From Faecalimonas sp. (GTDB lineage Bacteria; Bacillota_A; Clostridia; Lachnospirales; Lachnospiraceae): a stretch of 25,068 nt of DNA. The stretch lies in contig JAPFCT010000079.1 in NCBI GenBank assembly GCA_026169575.1, positions 1 to 25,068 on the forward strand. The letters run 5' to 3'. The first letter of the stretch is position 1; each line of letters starts with the position of its first letter. A model generated the notes under the pieces. That model saw nothing but the letters and a program-made list of their open reading frames with translations, did no database searches and was not told the origin of the DNA. The translations under genes were made by a program, and so were the position numbers. Shown in pieces: positions 1-8,831 of the stretch.

Positions 1-139
1 ACATTGTGCAGTCTCCCTCTTCAAATGGAATGAGTAAATATTTTGTGTAGGCTTCAAATCCAAAAAGACCATTAGGAAAGAACAAAATATCATTTTCATT
101 GTAGGTTACTGTTCCGAAATACTTTGCATTAATCTTCAA
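1..139 (-). CDS. fliW: FliW, flagellar assembly factor (partial, C-terminus outside window)
   Basis: Only the first 46 codons are present; the gene runs off the left edge. The reading begins at a TTG codon (137-139) with GGGAG about 8 nt upstream, and no ATG gives a better start. The N-terminus (KINAKYFGTVTY, then a FFPNGLFGFE segment) matches the FliW family, whose first strand and F-x-N-G-x-x-G-F motif are conserved. In Bacillus subtilis FliW binds flagellin and the RNA-binding protein CsrA: free FliW sequesters CsrA and so relieves repression of flagellin translation. Its position right after the yviE homolog, as in the Bacillus flgM-flgK-flgL-yviE-fliW-csrA cluster, supports the call. csrA and flagellin would be expected just beyond the window, which is an inference from synteny. 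Confidence 0.85.
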   Translation of the reverse strand, partial: MKINAKYFGTVTYNENDILFFPNGLFGFEAYTKYLLIPFEEGDCTM

Positions 140-172
140 AATAAATTCTCCCTTCTCAGGCAAATGTGAAAA

Positions 173-778
173 CTATGCCTTTACATCGATTGGCTGATAG
201 TTCGGGTCAGCACTTGGCGGGACATAAAGAGGACCTCCCACATAATCGATAATAACATCCGGATGCTGGGTAATGGAAACTTCGATATCACCGGGGATAA
301 ATTCAAAATTACCATTTGCAATTTTCAGATCAAAGTTTAGTTTATCCATTTCGTAGTTGATTGTCAGGTCACCAGGCTGATATTCAAATTCGACAGGTGC
401 AGAAGGGAGAAAGCCTAACTGGAATTCTCCGGTTGGGCAGGCGGTTCTTTGCTCAAGAATCTGACCGAGAACGTCTTCTCCAATATCTGTTTGTAACATA
501 AGTTTTCCCTCCTGGGCAAATTGTGCAGTAGCATTATAAGCTGCTGTGATTCCTTCATTTGCTGTCTGTTTTACCAGAGTTGCCAAAGTAGGTGAAACAG
601 AATTGCGCGCTTCAAAAGTATCTATATTTAGTTTGACGGGACGGCTCTTGATCGATAAATGCCCGTCCTGACGTCTGATCTCTAACTCGGCTTTTGAATT
701 TTGATATTCTAAATGCGCATTGTTAACTTTTAATTCGTATTTAATCGGAACAGTAGTAATTTTTAAAAGTTGTTCCAT
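173..778 (-). CDS. yviE: DUF6470 family protein, YviE homolog
   Basis: A 201-residue soluble protein with no signal peptide or membrane segment. It begins with ATG (776-778) behind GGGGGAAT. It matches the DUF6470 family (B. subtilis YviE) by length, by beta-rich N- and C-terminal parts (a PGDLTINYEMDKLNF stretch and a closing YVGGPLYVPP segment), and by its invariant place between flgL and fliW. The molecular function of the family is not established. Its conserved position in flagellar operons suggests a role in filament or hook assembly or its regulation. It follows flgL by 24 bp and precedes fliW by 33 bp, so all three are very probably co-transcribed. The family call is firm; any functional statement is inference. 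Confidence 0.8.
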   Translation of the reverse strand: MEQLLKITTVPIKYELKVNNAHLEYQNSKAELEIRRQDGHLSIKSRPVKLNIDTFEARNSVSPTLATLVKQTANEGITAAYNATAQFAQEGKLMLQTDIGEDVLGQILEQRTACPTGEFQLGFLPSAPVEFEYQPGDLTINYEMDKLNFDLKIANGNFEFIPGDIEVSITQHPDVIIDYVGGPLYVPPSADPNYQPIDVKA

Positions 779-802
779 ATACTATTCCCCCTTGTTGCTA
801 AT

Positions 803-1822
803 TTATTTCATGAAGTCGATAAAAGATGGTGAAAGAATATTGGTGCCGACTTTCAGGGCTGCATTATAAGCATACTGAGCCCATGAGAACTCTGTAATCG
901 CACCTGCCATATCCACATTGACAAGGCTGTCAATCTGTGTGGCAAGGTTGATCTCATTTGTTTCGAGACGCTCTTTTGTTGTCTCAAGAAATTCTGTCTT
1001 TGTACCGAGGGTAGTTACCTGCTCCAGAACATCCGTACGTCCTTTGTCAAATGAATTGAGAAGTTCTTCATATTTTGCTTTGTCAAAAGGCTCTGTTTCA
1101 AGTGTATCGGCAATCTGTCCTGCAAGCAGAACCATATTTTTAGGATTACCTTTATCATCCTGCCCATATCCTACGAGATTAATTCCCGGAAGACTTGTAT
1201 TAAAGGCGCTGGATGGATCTGTTTTCCCATTTTTGTCTGTTGTCATACCAAATCCCAGATCAACATAGGAAGCTTCTTTGGAAAGTTCTTCAAGAAGAGC
1301 CTGGTCTTTTGGGTCAGTAGAATTGACATCAATTCCACGATAAAACAAGGTTTGCTTTCCGTTCTTGTCTGGTCCAAGCTTAAATGGGGCCTCCTGACCG
1401 TCATTTCCTGAAAAAACAAATTTCCCTTCATAGGTAGCATTCAGACTCAGAAGCATACTTTCCTGCGCGCCACGCCATGCATCTGCATAAGTTTTCCGGA
1501 TATCCGCAGAACCGTTTGTTCCGTTGAGCGCTTCCAGTCCATACTGCTTACTGAGTGTTGAAGCAAGGTCGTTGATCTGCATAGCGGCATCTTCCTGGGA
1601 ATCCTGAAAAGACTGTACATCTTTTACGGAAGAGAGGTAATCCTGATTTCTCGCATATTTTCGATATAATGTAGAAGAACGAAGGGCAGCGCCAGGATTT
1701 TCAGCAGCAGAAATAAACTGACGTCCGGTCATTACTTTTGTACGTGCAGAATCCAGATTGGAAAGAGAAGCACCTAAGTTCGATCTGTAATTTCTTATAA
1801 TAGCATTTGTAGTAATTCGCAT
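803..1822 (-). CDS. flgL: FlgL, flagellar hook-filament junction protein 3 (HAP3)
   Basis: 339 residues, starting with ATG behind AGGAGG. FlgL forms the second ring of the junction between hook and flagellin filament and is exported by the flagellar type III system. The N-terminal helical D0/D1 region (LDSARTKVMTGRQFISAAENPG, around residues 22-43) is the flagellin/FlgL-type conserved segment, with the basic-residue and N-P motif that precedes the first long coiled coil. The C-terminus (SLVNVDMAGAITEF and a terminal amphipathic helix) pairs with it as in flagellin. At 339 residues it is slightly longer than the common 300; the extra length sits in the variable central domain (about 140-250). 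It lies 15 bp downstream of flgK. Confidence 0.93.
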   Translation of the reverse strand: MRITTNAIIRNYRSNLGASLSNLDSARTKVMTGRQFISAAENPGAALRSSTLYRKYARNQDYLSSVKDVQSFQDSQEDAAMQINDLASTLSKQYGLEALNGTNGSADIRKTYADAWRGAQESMLLSLNATYEGKFVFSGNDGQEAPFKLGPDKNGKQTLFYRGIDVNSTDPKDQALLEELSKEASYVDLGFGMTTDKNGKTDPSSAFNTSLPGINLVGYGQDDKGNPKNMVLLAGQIADTLETEPFDKAKYEELLNSFDKGRTDVLEQVTTLGTKTEFLETTKERLETNEINLATQIDSLVNVDMAGAITEFSWAQYAYNAALKVGTNILSPSFIDFMK

Positions 1823-1837
1823 ATAAAACCTCCTGGA

Positions 1838-3379
1838 CTATCGTCCGACAATACCTGTTTTGTTAATAAGAACATCTAAAGCTTCATCTAAAGTTGTCAT
1901 CAGCCTTGCAGCGGCAGTGTAAGACTGATTGTAATGCATCAGATCCATTCCTTCTTCATCAAGCTGGACACCTGAAATGGCATCACGGGAGTTCGCAGTC
2001 TGATTTAAGACAGAAATCTGATTTTCAAGAATTGTATTGGCAGATTTTGTGTCGATTGCCAGTGTTGTTGAAATATTGTTAAAACATTCGTAGAAGCTTC
2101 CTTTGAAGAATGTTGTGTTGCCTACTTTAAATTCTAAAGTCTCATCCATGGCTTTGATCATGGCATCAATATTTTCATGAGCGGTTGAGCCGAGTTCACC
2201 GGTTGAATAGTCATTGGAGGCTGTGATTCCGTAACTTCCGTTGAGCCATCCTTCGGCAATTTTTATATTTGAGGCAGTAAAGGTGGTGGATCCATCCGTT
2301 GTTTCAAACAGAGGATTTTTATCCGTAACAGTGCCCTGAGCATCCTTCTTCTGGTTCAGTTCATTGAATTTTGTTGCAAATGCATTCACGAGGGAATCAA
2401 GCGCTTTTTCGTAATAACCGATTCCTTTGAAATCTGAGTTATCAAAATCACCGGATTTATTGAGAAAATCTAAAGATCCTTTTAACGTACCATCGCTTAG
2501 GCGGTCAGTAATATCAGTACCGGCATTTCCTTTTGAATCTGTCAGACTAAGTTTGACCGGCTGACCGCTGATGTCAGCATCCAGAGAGCCGTAGCTTCCA
2601 TCGGAGATCAGGGAATATTTTGTTCCGTCTGTGGCAGTGAAAGTCACATCTAAAACTTCCACAAACTGTCCCGGACCCACTTCCTGATCAGAATATTTTA
2701 CCGAGATCGGCAGATAACTTGCAAGCTGGTCCAAAAGGTCATTCCGCTGATCCTGAAGTTCCAGTGCAGGATTTCCGAGAATCTGGCTGTTCTTAATGCT
2801 TGTATTCAGATTTGCGATATTTTTTAACATTTCATTGACATCTGCAACATCCGTTGTCTTAAAGCCGTTTGTCGCATCCTTGCGGACATCTGCAAGACGG
2901 TTTGCATTGTCGCGGAACAAGTTGATCAAGATCTGCATGTTCGAGCGGACCATCGTATCAAACTCCTGGTTACCGACCTGGGAACTGAGCTTGTCAAGAG
3001 AACTGGTAATATTATTTAATGCAGATAAAATACCGTCTTTTGTAGTTTCATCAAAAATAGGAGCAAGCTGTTCAAAGGAAGCTGCATGTGCGTCAGTTGT
3101 TCCTAATTTTCCAATTTGTGACCGGTATTGCGTATCAAGAAAAGGATCGCGAAGCTGTGAAACACCAGTCATATGGACGCCGTAACCAACACGGATATTA
3201 TTATCAGAATTATAAAAGCTGGCGCCTTTTGTATTGAGACTGGCGATATCAAGACGCTGCTTTGTGTAGCCGGGCGTGTTAATGTTTGCAATGTTTTGTC
3301 CGGTAACATCAAGTGCGCGCTGGCTTGCAGCCATGGCAAGCTGTGCTGTCGTGAAACCGGAAAATGTTGAACGTATCAT
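1838..3379 (-). CDS. flgK: FlgK, flagellar hook-associated protein 1 (HAP1)
   Basis: 513 residues, starting with ATG behind AGGAGGAAT. FlgK is the first junction protein, polymerising on the distal end of the hook. The N-terminus carries the hallmark of the rod/hook/FlgK superfamily: a helical segment followed by QNIANINTPGYTKQ (residues about 28-41). The C-terminus has the matching conserved helix (LDEEGMDLMHYNQSYTAAARL, then a final helix). The middle is the variable surface domain. It follows flgN by 20 bp and is followed by flgL, the standard order. The export chaperone is the adjacent FlgN. Confidence 0.95.
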   Translation of the reverse strand: MIRSTFSGFTTAQLAMAASQRALDVTGQNIANINTPGYTKQRLDIASLNTKGASFYNSDNNIRVGYGVHMTGVSQLRDPFLDTQYRSQIGKLGTTDAHAASFEQLAPIFDETTKDGILSALNNITSSLDKLSSQVGNQEFDTMVRSNMQILINLFRDNANRLADVRKDATNGFKTTDVADVNEMLKNIANLNTSIKNSQILGNPALELQDQRNDLLDQLASYLPISVKYSDQEVGPGQFVEVLDVTFTATDGTKYSLISDGSYGSLDADISGQPVKLSLTDSKGNAGTDITDRLSDGTLKGSLDFLNKSGDFDNSDFKGIGYYEKALDSLVNAFATKFNELNQKKDAQGTVTDKNPLFETTDGSTTFTASNIKIAEGWLNGSYGITASNDYSTGELGSTAHENIDAMIKAMDETLEFKVGNTTFFKGSFYECFNNISTTLAIDTKSANTILENQISVLNQTANSRDAISGVQLDEEGMDLMHYNQSYTAAARLMTTLDEALDVLINKTGIVGR

Positions 3380-3399
3380 ATAAAATTCCTCCTGATTAA

Positions 3400-3867
3400 T
3401 TAAACAGATCTGCTTGTAAAATGAGTTTCATTTCCCGTATCCTTATCCCGGAAAGGAGAGTAAGTACTGTTTCCGGCTGAACCGGATGACAGTGCAGACT
3501 GAATCATATGAAGATTCACGGCAATGGTATCTTTTGCGCTGTCACTGACAGAGCGGAACAAGGCAACCTTTTCATTTAGTTCATTGAACAAGGGGATAAG
3601 GGAAACTTTGACGTCTTCCGGAGCTTCCTCGATCAACTGCTTAAAAGTAAGCTGCTCCATGCCCAGATCTTTTTGTATTTTCTGGCGTTTTAATTCCAGT
3701 CCGCGAAGCCGGAGAACAGCAGCCTGCTCCTGATTCATACAGTCTTCAACAAAAGAAACCTGATTATGGACAGCAGAATCAAGTTTCTTTTGCTCGATGG
3801 GGATCAGGGCTTCAAACAACTGGATAAACTCTCGGATTACTTCTATGAATGAAGAGTAATCGTTCAT
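3400..3867 (-). CDS. flgN: FlgN-type flagellar export chaperone
   Basis: 155 residues, predicted mostly helical with coiled-coil potential (residues about 10-110), starting with ATG behind AGGAGGGA. FlgN binds the C-terminal helices of FlgK and FlgL in the cytoplasm and delivers them to the export gate. Sequence conservation in this family is low, so the call rests on length, helical character (an LIPIEQKKLDSAVHNQ segment and a leucine-rich LRLRGLELKRQKIQKDLG segment) and position between flgM and flgK, where B. subtilis has YvyG (FlgN). It begins 12 bp after flgM. Confidence 0.85.
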   Translation of the reverse strand: MNDYSSFIEVIREFIQLFEALIPIEQKKLDSAVHNQVSFVEDCMNQEQAAVLRLRGLELKRQKIQKDLGMEQLTFKQLIEEAPEDVKVSLIPLFNELNEKVALFRSVSDSAKDTIAVNLHMIQSALSSGSAGNSTYSPFRDKDTGNETHFTSRSV

Positions 3868-3879
3868 TTTTTGTCCCTC

Positions 3880-4179
3880 CTAAATTAAAAGCATTTTTCT
3901 GGCGATTTCTTTTGGATCCATGTGGTAACTGCCGGAAGAAATCTGCTGTTTTAAGTCGGCGACACGCTCCTCAGAGGCAGGAACAGAAGCCTCCCGCATT
4001 ACTTCCCGTGCGAGCATGCTGCCAAAAGTATGCTCTTCAATCTGCCGTGGGTCTGACTGAATCGTAATCGCGTCAAAATTACGGTTTTTAGCTGTTCCTG
4101 CAGAAACAACGGCAGATTCTTTTGTACGAAGCCGTAAATCAGAATAATTTTTTAATGGATTGTTTGTATTTATTTTCAT
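3880..4179 (-). CDS. flgM: FlgM, anti-sigma-28 factor
   Basis: 99 residues, ATG behind AAGGAG. FlgM binds and inhibits sigma-28 (SigD) until the hook is complete. The C-terminal half (EERVADLKQQISSGSYHMDPKEIARKML) is the typical FlgM sigma-binding region: a helix, the I-x-x-G-x-Y turn, then the D-x-x-x-I-A-x-x-M/L helix. The N-terminal half is low-complexity and probably disordered, as in the family. It is the first gene after a sigma-28-type promoter element at 4241-4248, giving the classical feedback arrangement in which sigma-28 drives its own inhibitor together with the late junction genes. Confidence 0.92.
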   Translation of the reverse strand: MKINTNNPLKNYSDLRLRTKESAVVSAGTAKNRNFDAITIQSDPRQIEEHTFGSMLAREVMREASVPASEERVADLKQQISSGSYHMDPKEIARKMLLI

Positions 4180-4240
4180 ACAGGACTCCTTACTTTTTAT
4201 AATAGTTTCTTGGTGATATCATTTATATTCCATATTATAA

Positions 4241-4267
4241 CTATCGGCAAACTTGGGGAAAGCATAA
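4241..4267 (-). promoter_or_regulatory. Sigma-28 (SigD) promoter of flgM-flgN-flgK-flgL-yviE-fliW
   Basis: On the minus strand the octamer GCCGATAG (4241-4248) matches seven of eight positions of the sigma-28 -10 consensus GCCGATAA/T. Fifteen bases upstream is TTAT (4264-4267), a poor match to the TAAA -35 element. The predicted start of transcription is near 4234, about 55 nt before the flgM start codon. The location at the head of the late flagellar genes is what the class predicts. Confidence 0.7.
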
Positions 4268-4282
4268 TAAAAAAATGAACTT

Positions 4283-5320
4283 TTATTGTTTTCGCAAATG
4301 GTTCATTAATACGGAAGGAATATTCTCGCAGGAGGACTGGATCGTGACTGCGCCGATATTGTAAGCTGCCATAGGCATTCCGTACACAACACACGATTCT
4401 TTATCCTGACCGATTGTAAATGCACCTTTCTGGCGCATTTTCAGAAGTCCGTCAGCACCGTCCCGTCCCATTCCGGTCATGATGATCCCGATTTTTGAGC
4501 AGGCAACATTTTTGGCGATAGATGAGAACAAAACATCTACAGAGGGACAGTGACCGCTGACTTTTGCGCCTGGGTGGCATTGTACCGCATAGCCGCGTAC
4601 TGTGTGGATGACCTCCATCTGCATGGCTCCCGGGGCAATCAGGGCAAGACCTGGGCGGATCAGATCACCATTTTTGGCTTCACGTACTTCGATTTTACAG
4701 ATCCGGTTCAGACGTTCCGCGTACATTGCTGTAAATCCTTCCGGCATATGCTGGGTGATTACGATTCCGGGAACCTGGGCAGGAAGCTTCTGAAGAACAG
4801 CAAGTGTTGCTTCCGTACCTCCTGTGGATGCTCCGATTCCGATGATTGTGGAATTCAGAGATGCCGGAGATGCTTTTGACACAGATGGCAGAGGCGCGGA
4901 AACGACCGGTTTTTTGATGCGTACCTTTGAAATGGAAGCAATGCGGAGTTTCGAAAGCAGTGTGGAAAAGAACAGATTTTTAGAGTTTGCCATACTCATA
5001 TCCGGCTTTCTGACAAAATCTACTGCTCCGGCAGAGAGTGCGTCAAATACACTTAGATTGAGGGAGGAAACGAGAATGACTGGCAGTGGATTCGATGGAA
5101 GAAGCTGCTTTAAAAATTCAATTCCGTTCATTCCCGGCATTTCGACATCCAAAGTTACAACATCAGGATGCAGTTTTGGGATTTTCTGCCTGGCATCGTA
5201 CGCATTGATCGCATAGCCTACGACTTCAATGTCAGACTGCGAAGAGAGAAACTGTATCATCATCTGTCGGAAAAGAGAAGAATCATCTACGATTAATACT
5301 TTTATTTTTTTTGTTAACAT
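4283..5320 (-). CDS. cheB: CheB, chemoreceptor glutamate methylesterase / glutamine deamidase
   Basis: 345 residues. The N-terminal receiver domain (1-125) has the acidic pair D12-D13, the phosphoacceptor D58 in TLDVEMPG, a Ser at 85-86 and K105. The C-terminal methylesterase domain (about 155-345) has the catalytic triad S165 (GIGASTGG), H191 (TQHMPEGF) and D287 (GMGRDGADG). Phosphorylated CheB hydrolyses receptor methylglutamates, opposing CheR. AAAGGA lies 13 nt before the ATG, a somewhat long spacing. The gene is separated from cheR by a strong terminator and from flgM by 103 bp that hold the sigma-28 promoter, so it may be an independent unit or expressed by read-through. I could not identify a clear promoter in the 46 bp before it. 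Confidence 0.96.
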   Translation of the reverse strand: MLTKKIKVLIVDDSSLFRQMMIQFLSSQSDIEVVGYAINAYDARQKIPKLHPDVVTLDVEMPGMNGIEFLKQLLPSNPLPVILVSSLNLSVFDALSAGAVDFVRKPDMSMANSKNLFFSTLLSKLRIASISKVRIKKPVVSAPLPSVSKASPASLNSTIIGIGASTGGTEATLAVLQKLPAQVPGIVITQHMPEGFTAMYAERLNRICKIEVREAKNGDLIRPGLALIAPGAMQMEVIHTVRGYAVQCHPGAKVSGHCPSVDVLFSSIAKNVACSKIGIIMTGMGRDGADGLLKMRQKGAFTIGQDKESCVVYGMPMAAYNIGAVTIQSSCENIPSVLMNHLRKQ

Positions 5321-5362
5321 GATAAGTACACTGTCCTTTCATAAAAATATAGATTTATAAGT

Positions 5363-5397
5363 AAAAGGCTGCTCCCGGAAAGAAGGAGCAGCCAGAA
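5363..5397 (-). terminator. Intrinsic terminator after cheR
   Basis: On the minus strand a perfect 9-bp GC-rich stem, GGCTGCTCC (5385-5393) with GGAGCAGCC (5367-5375), encloses a 9-nt loop and is followed by TTTTACTT. It starts 7 nt after the cheR stop codon. Confidence 0.85.
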
Positions 5398-5400
5398 AAG

Positions 5401-6213
5401 TTAAAGCTTACGGTAAGTTGCAGGCTTTAAGTAAGTGTAAGGAGTTGTCTCTTTGTTAAGACATTCAGAATGTCCTATAAGAAGGTAGCCTCCGGGGTTT
5501 GTTGCATGATAGAAGCGGTTCACAAGCGCATCTTTTGTAGGCTGGTCAAAGTAAATCATGACATTACGGCAAAAGATAATATCAAATTTCAGACGAAACC
5601 GGATTGGATCCATCAGGTTAAATGTTCTGAAAATGACATTGGAACGGATCTCAGGAGCGACGGTGTAGACACCATGCTGCCCGGTGGAACGGAAATATTT
5701 CTGCTTCCAGCCGGAAGGAAGATCCTTTAAAGATGCTTCGTCATATACAGCCTGCGAAGCGGCAGACAGAACATTCGGAGAGATATCTGTTGCAAGAACA
5801 CGGGTATCCCACATAGCTGCCTTTGAGCCAAAAAACTCTTTAAGAACCATTGAGATAGTATATGGCTCTTCTCCGGAAGAACAGCCTGCACTCCAGATGC
5901 TTAAGACACGGTCTTTCTTATGGGATACCAGATAAGGAAGGATTACTTCTGACAGATAGTCAAAATGTGCCTTCTCGCGCATAAAAAAAGTATAATTTGT
6001 TGTAAGTTTGTTCAGCATAAGCTCAATATCTTCCGGTTTTTTATTTCTGACCAGATGATTCACATAATCGTGAAAACTGGAAAAACCCATGGAAAGAATT
6101 GTATTAGAAAGCCGTCCGGTAATCAGCTGTTTCTTTTTAGATAAGTCGATTCCATAGTTTTTCTTTACAAATGAGACAAGTAACTGAAAGTCGTTTTCAT
6201 TAATAATCAACAT
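5401..6213 (-). CDS. cheR: CheR, chemoreceptor glutamate O-methyltransferase
   Basis: 270 residues, ATG with AAGGA about 10 nt upstream. CheR transfers methyl groups from S-adenosylmethionine to glutamates on chemoreceptors for adaptation. The N-terminal helical CheR_N domain spans about 1-80. The methyltransferase domain follows, with the SAM-binding motif IWSAGCSSGEEPYTIS (around residues 104-119), a downstream LATDISP strand (acidic residue for SAM ribose) and FDIIFCRNVMIYF, all typical. No C-terminal pentapeptide-binding extension is seen beyond the family's beta subdomain. It lies 14 bp after cheW and before a terminator. Confidence 0.96.
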   Translation of the reverse strand: MLIINENDFQLLVSFVKKNYGIDLSKKKQLITGRLSNTILSMGFSSFHDYVNHLVRNKKPEDIELMLNKLTTNYTFFMREKAHFDYLSEVILPYLVSHKKDRVLSIWSAGCSSGEEPYTISMVLKEFFGSKAAMWDTRVLATDISPNVLSAASQAVYDEASLKDLPSGWKQKYFRSTGQHGVYTVAPEIRSNVIFRTFNLMDPIRFRLKFDIIFCRNVMIYFDQPTKDALVNRFYHATNPGGYLLIGHSECLNKETTPYTYLKPATYRKL

Positions 6214-6227
6214 AGTGGCGGTTCCTT

Positions 6228-6707
6228 TTAGTATGTCTGGGTTAATTGCTGGCAGTCAAGGAACAAAATAACAGAACGGTCCTCCATGGACAGCATTCCG
6301 TTAATCAGCTCCTGCTGGTTTTCTACCGGTACAGAGGCAATCTTACTGCGGTCAATATCTACAACCTGCTGGACAGCGTCTACAATGATACCGATATAGG
6401 CAGAATCGATGTTCAGCACAATAATGCAGGTTGTGTTTGTATAGTCGATGGCGGGTTTGCCCATGCGAAGACGGATATCAATAATAGGAATGATCTGTCC
6501 TCTTAAATTAATGATTCCTTTTACATAGTCCGGAACGAGAGGAAGCATTGTGATAGTATGGTTCGTTATAATTTCAATTACATAATTGGTACTGACACCG
6601 ACGGTAAGTCCGTCTGTATTGAAAGTGAGAAAACGTTCTGTACAAAGAGAACTCTCCTCTTCAGCAGATAACTCTGCTGATGTATTTTCGTTTATATCTA
6701 CTGACAT
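6228..6707 (-). CDS. cheW: CheW, chemotaxis coupling protein
   Basis: 159 residues, ATG behind GGAGGAAT. CheW links chemoreceptor tips to CheA in the signalling array. After an acidic N-terminal tail of about 25 residues comes a CheW (SH3-like) domain with the conserved segments FLTFNTDGLTVGV, VKGIINLRGQIIPIIDIR (the most diagnostic motif) and VDAVQQVVDI. The acidic leader is longer than in short CheW proteins. It lies 23 bp after cheA (stop to start) and 14 bp before cheR. Confidence 0.95.
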   Translation of the reverse strand: MSVDINENTSAELSAEEESSLCTERFLTFNTDGLTVGVSTNYVIEIITNHTITMLPLVPDYVKGIINLRGQIIPIIDIRLRMGKPAIDYTNTTCIIVLNIDSAYIGIIVDAVQQVVDIDRSKIASVPVENQQELINGMLSMEDRSVILFLDCQQLTQTY

Positions 6708-6730
6708 GATTTATTCCTCCAAGTCTAAAA

Positions 6731-8815
6731 TTAATATTGGTGATGGGAAACACCGTAAAGATTCAGGATGTCAAGGATAATACTGATATTTCCATCCCCG
6801 AGTATCGTACAACCGCTGATACCGGAATCCTTGATATTAAAACTGCTTAAAAATGCAGGAAGAGGTTTTACGACAACCTGCTGCTCACCAAGAAGTTCAT
6901 CAACAAACAGACAGTAGGATTTATCACTTGCCTCTACCCAGATTAAAATACCATCTTCAATATTTGTCACTTCTGTTTCAATATTGTAAAGTTCGTGAAT
7001 CCGGACGATCGGATAGAAGGAATCCATGCATTTGATGATCTCATTGCCGCTTGCATCCAGAATGATATCTTCTTTCTGTGCTTTAAAGGACTGGCGGATA
7101 TTGGCGATCGGGATTGTAAACATGGATTTTCCGACAGAAATTTCCATACCGTCAACGATTGCCATTGTCAAAGGAATCTTCAGAGTTATACAGCTTCCTT
7201 TTCCAAATTCACTTGTGATCGTAATAGTACCTCCGACAGCTTCCACATTCTTCTTGACTACATCCATTCCGACGCCTCTGCCGGAAAATTCAGTTACAGA
7301 TTCATTCGTGGAGAAGCCAGGGAGCATGAGAAGAGAAAGAATTTCTTTTTTTGTATATTCCCCGGCAGGCTTTGTCAGAAGCCCGTTGCGTTCTGCTTTT
7401 GCAAGAATTGCATCCGTATCCATTCCGCGGCCGTCATCGCTGACCGAGATGATAACCTCACTTCCGGTGTGGACAGCAGAAAGGACGATTTCAGCCTGCG
7501 GATCTTTGCCGGCAGCGATACGCTCTTCCACAGTTGGTTCAATTCCATGATCCATAGAGTTCCGCACGATATGCATGATCGGATCTCCGATGCTGTCCAC
7601 AATAGTCTTGTCCACCTCAGTATTTTCCCCAATGATTGTAAGACGGACATCTTTGTTCAGTTTTTTCTTCATGTCACGGACAATCCGGTTCATTTTCTGG
7701 AAAGTACCGGACACCGGAACCATCCGGAGGGACATGGCGATATCCTGGAGATCATCGGTAAGTTTTCTTAACTGGCGGGCAGATTTTAAAAAGTTGTCAA
7801 GCTTTAGATTCTGCAGGTCAGGGGAGGAAGTAACCATTGACTCTGTGATTACAATCTCTCCAACTAAGGCAACAAGACTGTCCAGTTTTGAAAGATTTAC
7901 ACTGATCAGACTCTGTTTTACCGGAGCTGTGTGCGCAGAAGCAGCAGTGGTGGAAGCAGATTTCTGGGAAATTGTCTCACCCTCCGTTTTTCCGTGCTGC
8001 TGTTCCGGAAGTTTTGGAAGTTCTTCTTTCTGAGTGTCAGAAGAACTGCTGTTTTCAATTACCTCATATGTTTCAATGCTATTCTGATCTTTGATGACTG
8101 AAAGCGCCCGTTCCAGATCATCGTGGCTGAAGAAACCGGTATAAAATCCATTTTCCACAATAAATTCACCGGAACTGCTGTTTGTCTCCACATCATCCGG
8201 ATAAAATTCAAATGAAAGGTCAGTATCTCTCAGGGAATTGACAACCATAAAAGCACGGAGATGTTCCATTCCGCAGCCCTGTTCAAATGTGATTTTTACA
8301 AGAAAAGGAGCTTTGACAGCGGAAGCATCCGAAGGGATATGTGCATGCAGACCAGAAACAGAAGATGCTGAAGAAGGTTCTTCTGCCTGATCAGACTTCA
8401 CAGTGTCTCCATTGGAAGAACTGATTTTTTCTAAAAAACTATTAATATCTGTTATGACATTGTCGATATTACTACTAAGGGGTTCGTCGTTCTCGATTTT
8501 TTCGACTTCGGTACGAAGAGCATCCGTGGACTGAAACATCAGATTAAATAAATCATTTTTATGTGATGGAGTCATAGAGTCTAAACCATTTTCCCTGATA
8601 TAAAAGAACAAATCCTCTATGTGATGGGCAATTTCCATGAGTGTGGAAAATTCCATCATGGCGGAAGAACCTTTGATCGTATGCATGATACGGAAGATTT
8701 CATTCACATCATTTGTTGTAAAATCCTGAAGTTTTTCTGCATTTATTAAAAGTTCATCTAACTGTTCCAAAAGAGTATTTGTTTCGTAAAGATATACTTC
8801 AAGCATATTATCCAT
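6731..8815 (-). CDS. cheA: CheA, chemotaxis histidine kinase
   Basis: 694 residues from the ATG at 8813-8815; a GTG four codons earlier (8827) is in frame but has no spaced ribosome site, while AAGGCGG sits 11 nt before this ATG. P1 (Hpt) holds the phosphorylated H45 in IMHTIKGSSAMM. A P2-like CheY/CheB docking domain spans roughly 170-255 (VKITFEQGCGMEHLRAF). A Ser/Thr/Gln-rich linker leads to the P3 dimerisation helices. P4 has the N box (HIVRNSMDHGIE), G1 (DDGRGMD) and G2 (GRGVGMDVV) ATP-binding motifs. P5 is a CheW-like domain to the C-terminus. All key residues are present. It is the first gene of a cheA-cheW-cheR unit behind a sigma-D-like promoter. Confidence 0.96.
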   Translation of the reverse strand: MDNMLEVYLYETNTLLEQLDELLINAEKLQDFTTNDVNEIFRIMHTIKGSSAMMEFSTLMEIAHHIEDLFFYIRENGLDSMTPSHKNDLFNLMFQSTDALRTEVEKIENDEPLSSNIDNVITDINSFLEKISSSNGDTVKSDQAEEPSSASSVSGLHAHIPSDASAVKAPFLVKITFEQGCGMEHLRAFMVVNSLRDTDLSFEFYPDDVETNSSSGEFIVENGFYTGFFSHDDLERALSVIKDQNSIETYEVIENSSSSDTQKEELPKLPEQQHGKTEGETISQKSASTTAASAHTAPVKQSLISVNLSKLDSLVALVGEIVITESMVTSSPDLQNLKLDNFLKSARQLRKLTDDLQDIAMSLRMVPVSGTFQKMNRIVRDMKKKLNKDVRLTIIGENTEVDKTIVDSIGDPIMHIVRNSMDHGIEPTVEERIAAGKDPQAEIVLSAVHTGSEVIISVSDDGRGMDTDAILAKAERNGLLTKPAGEYTKKEILSLLMLPGFSTNESVTEFSGRGVGMDVVKKNVEAVGGTITITSEFGKGSCITLKIPLTMAIVDGMEISVGKSMFTIPIANIRQSFKAQKEDIILDASGNEIIKCMDSFYPIVRIHELYNIETEVTNIEDGILIWVEASDKSYCLFVDELLGEQQVVVKPLPAFLSSFNIKDSGISGCTILGDGNISIILDILNLYGVSHHQY

Positions 8816-8831
8816 AATTATTAGCACCGCC

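Noticed and set aside
6995..7771. Plus-strand open frame of 258 codons inside cheA
   Set aside because: It is antisense to the highly conserved kinase domains, and the His/Asp/Arg-rich composition is what a codon-biased antisense frame gives.
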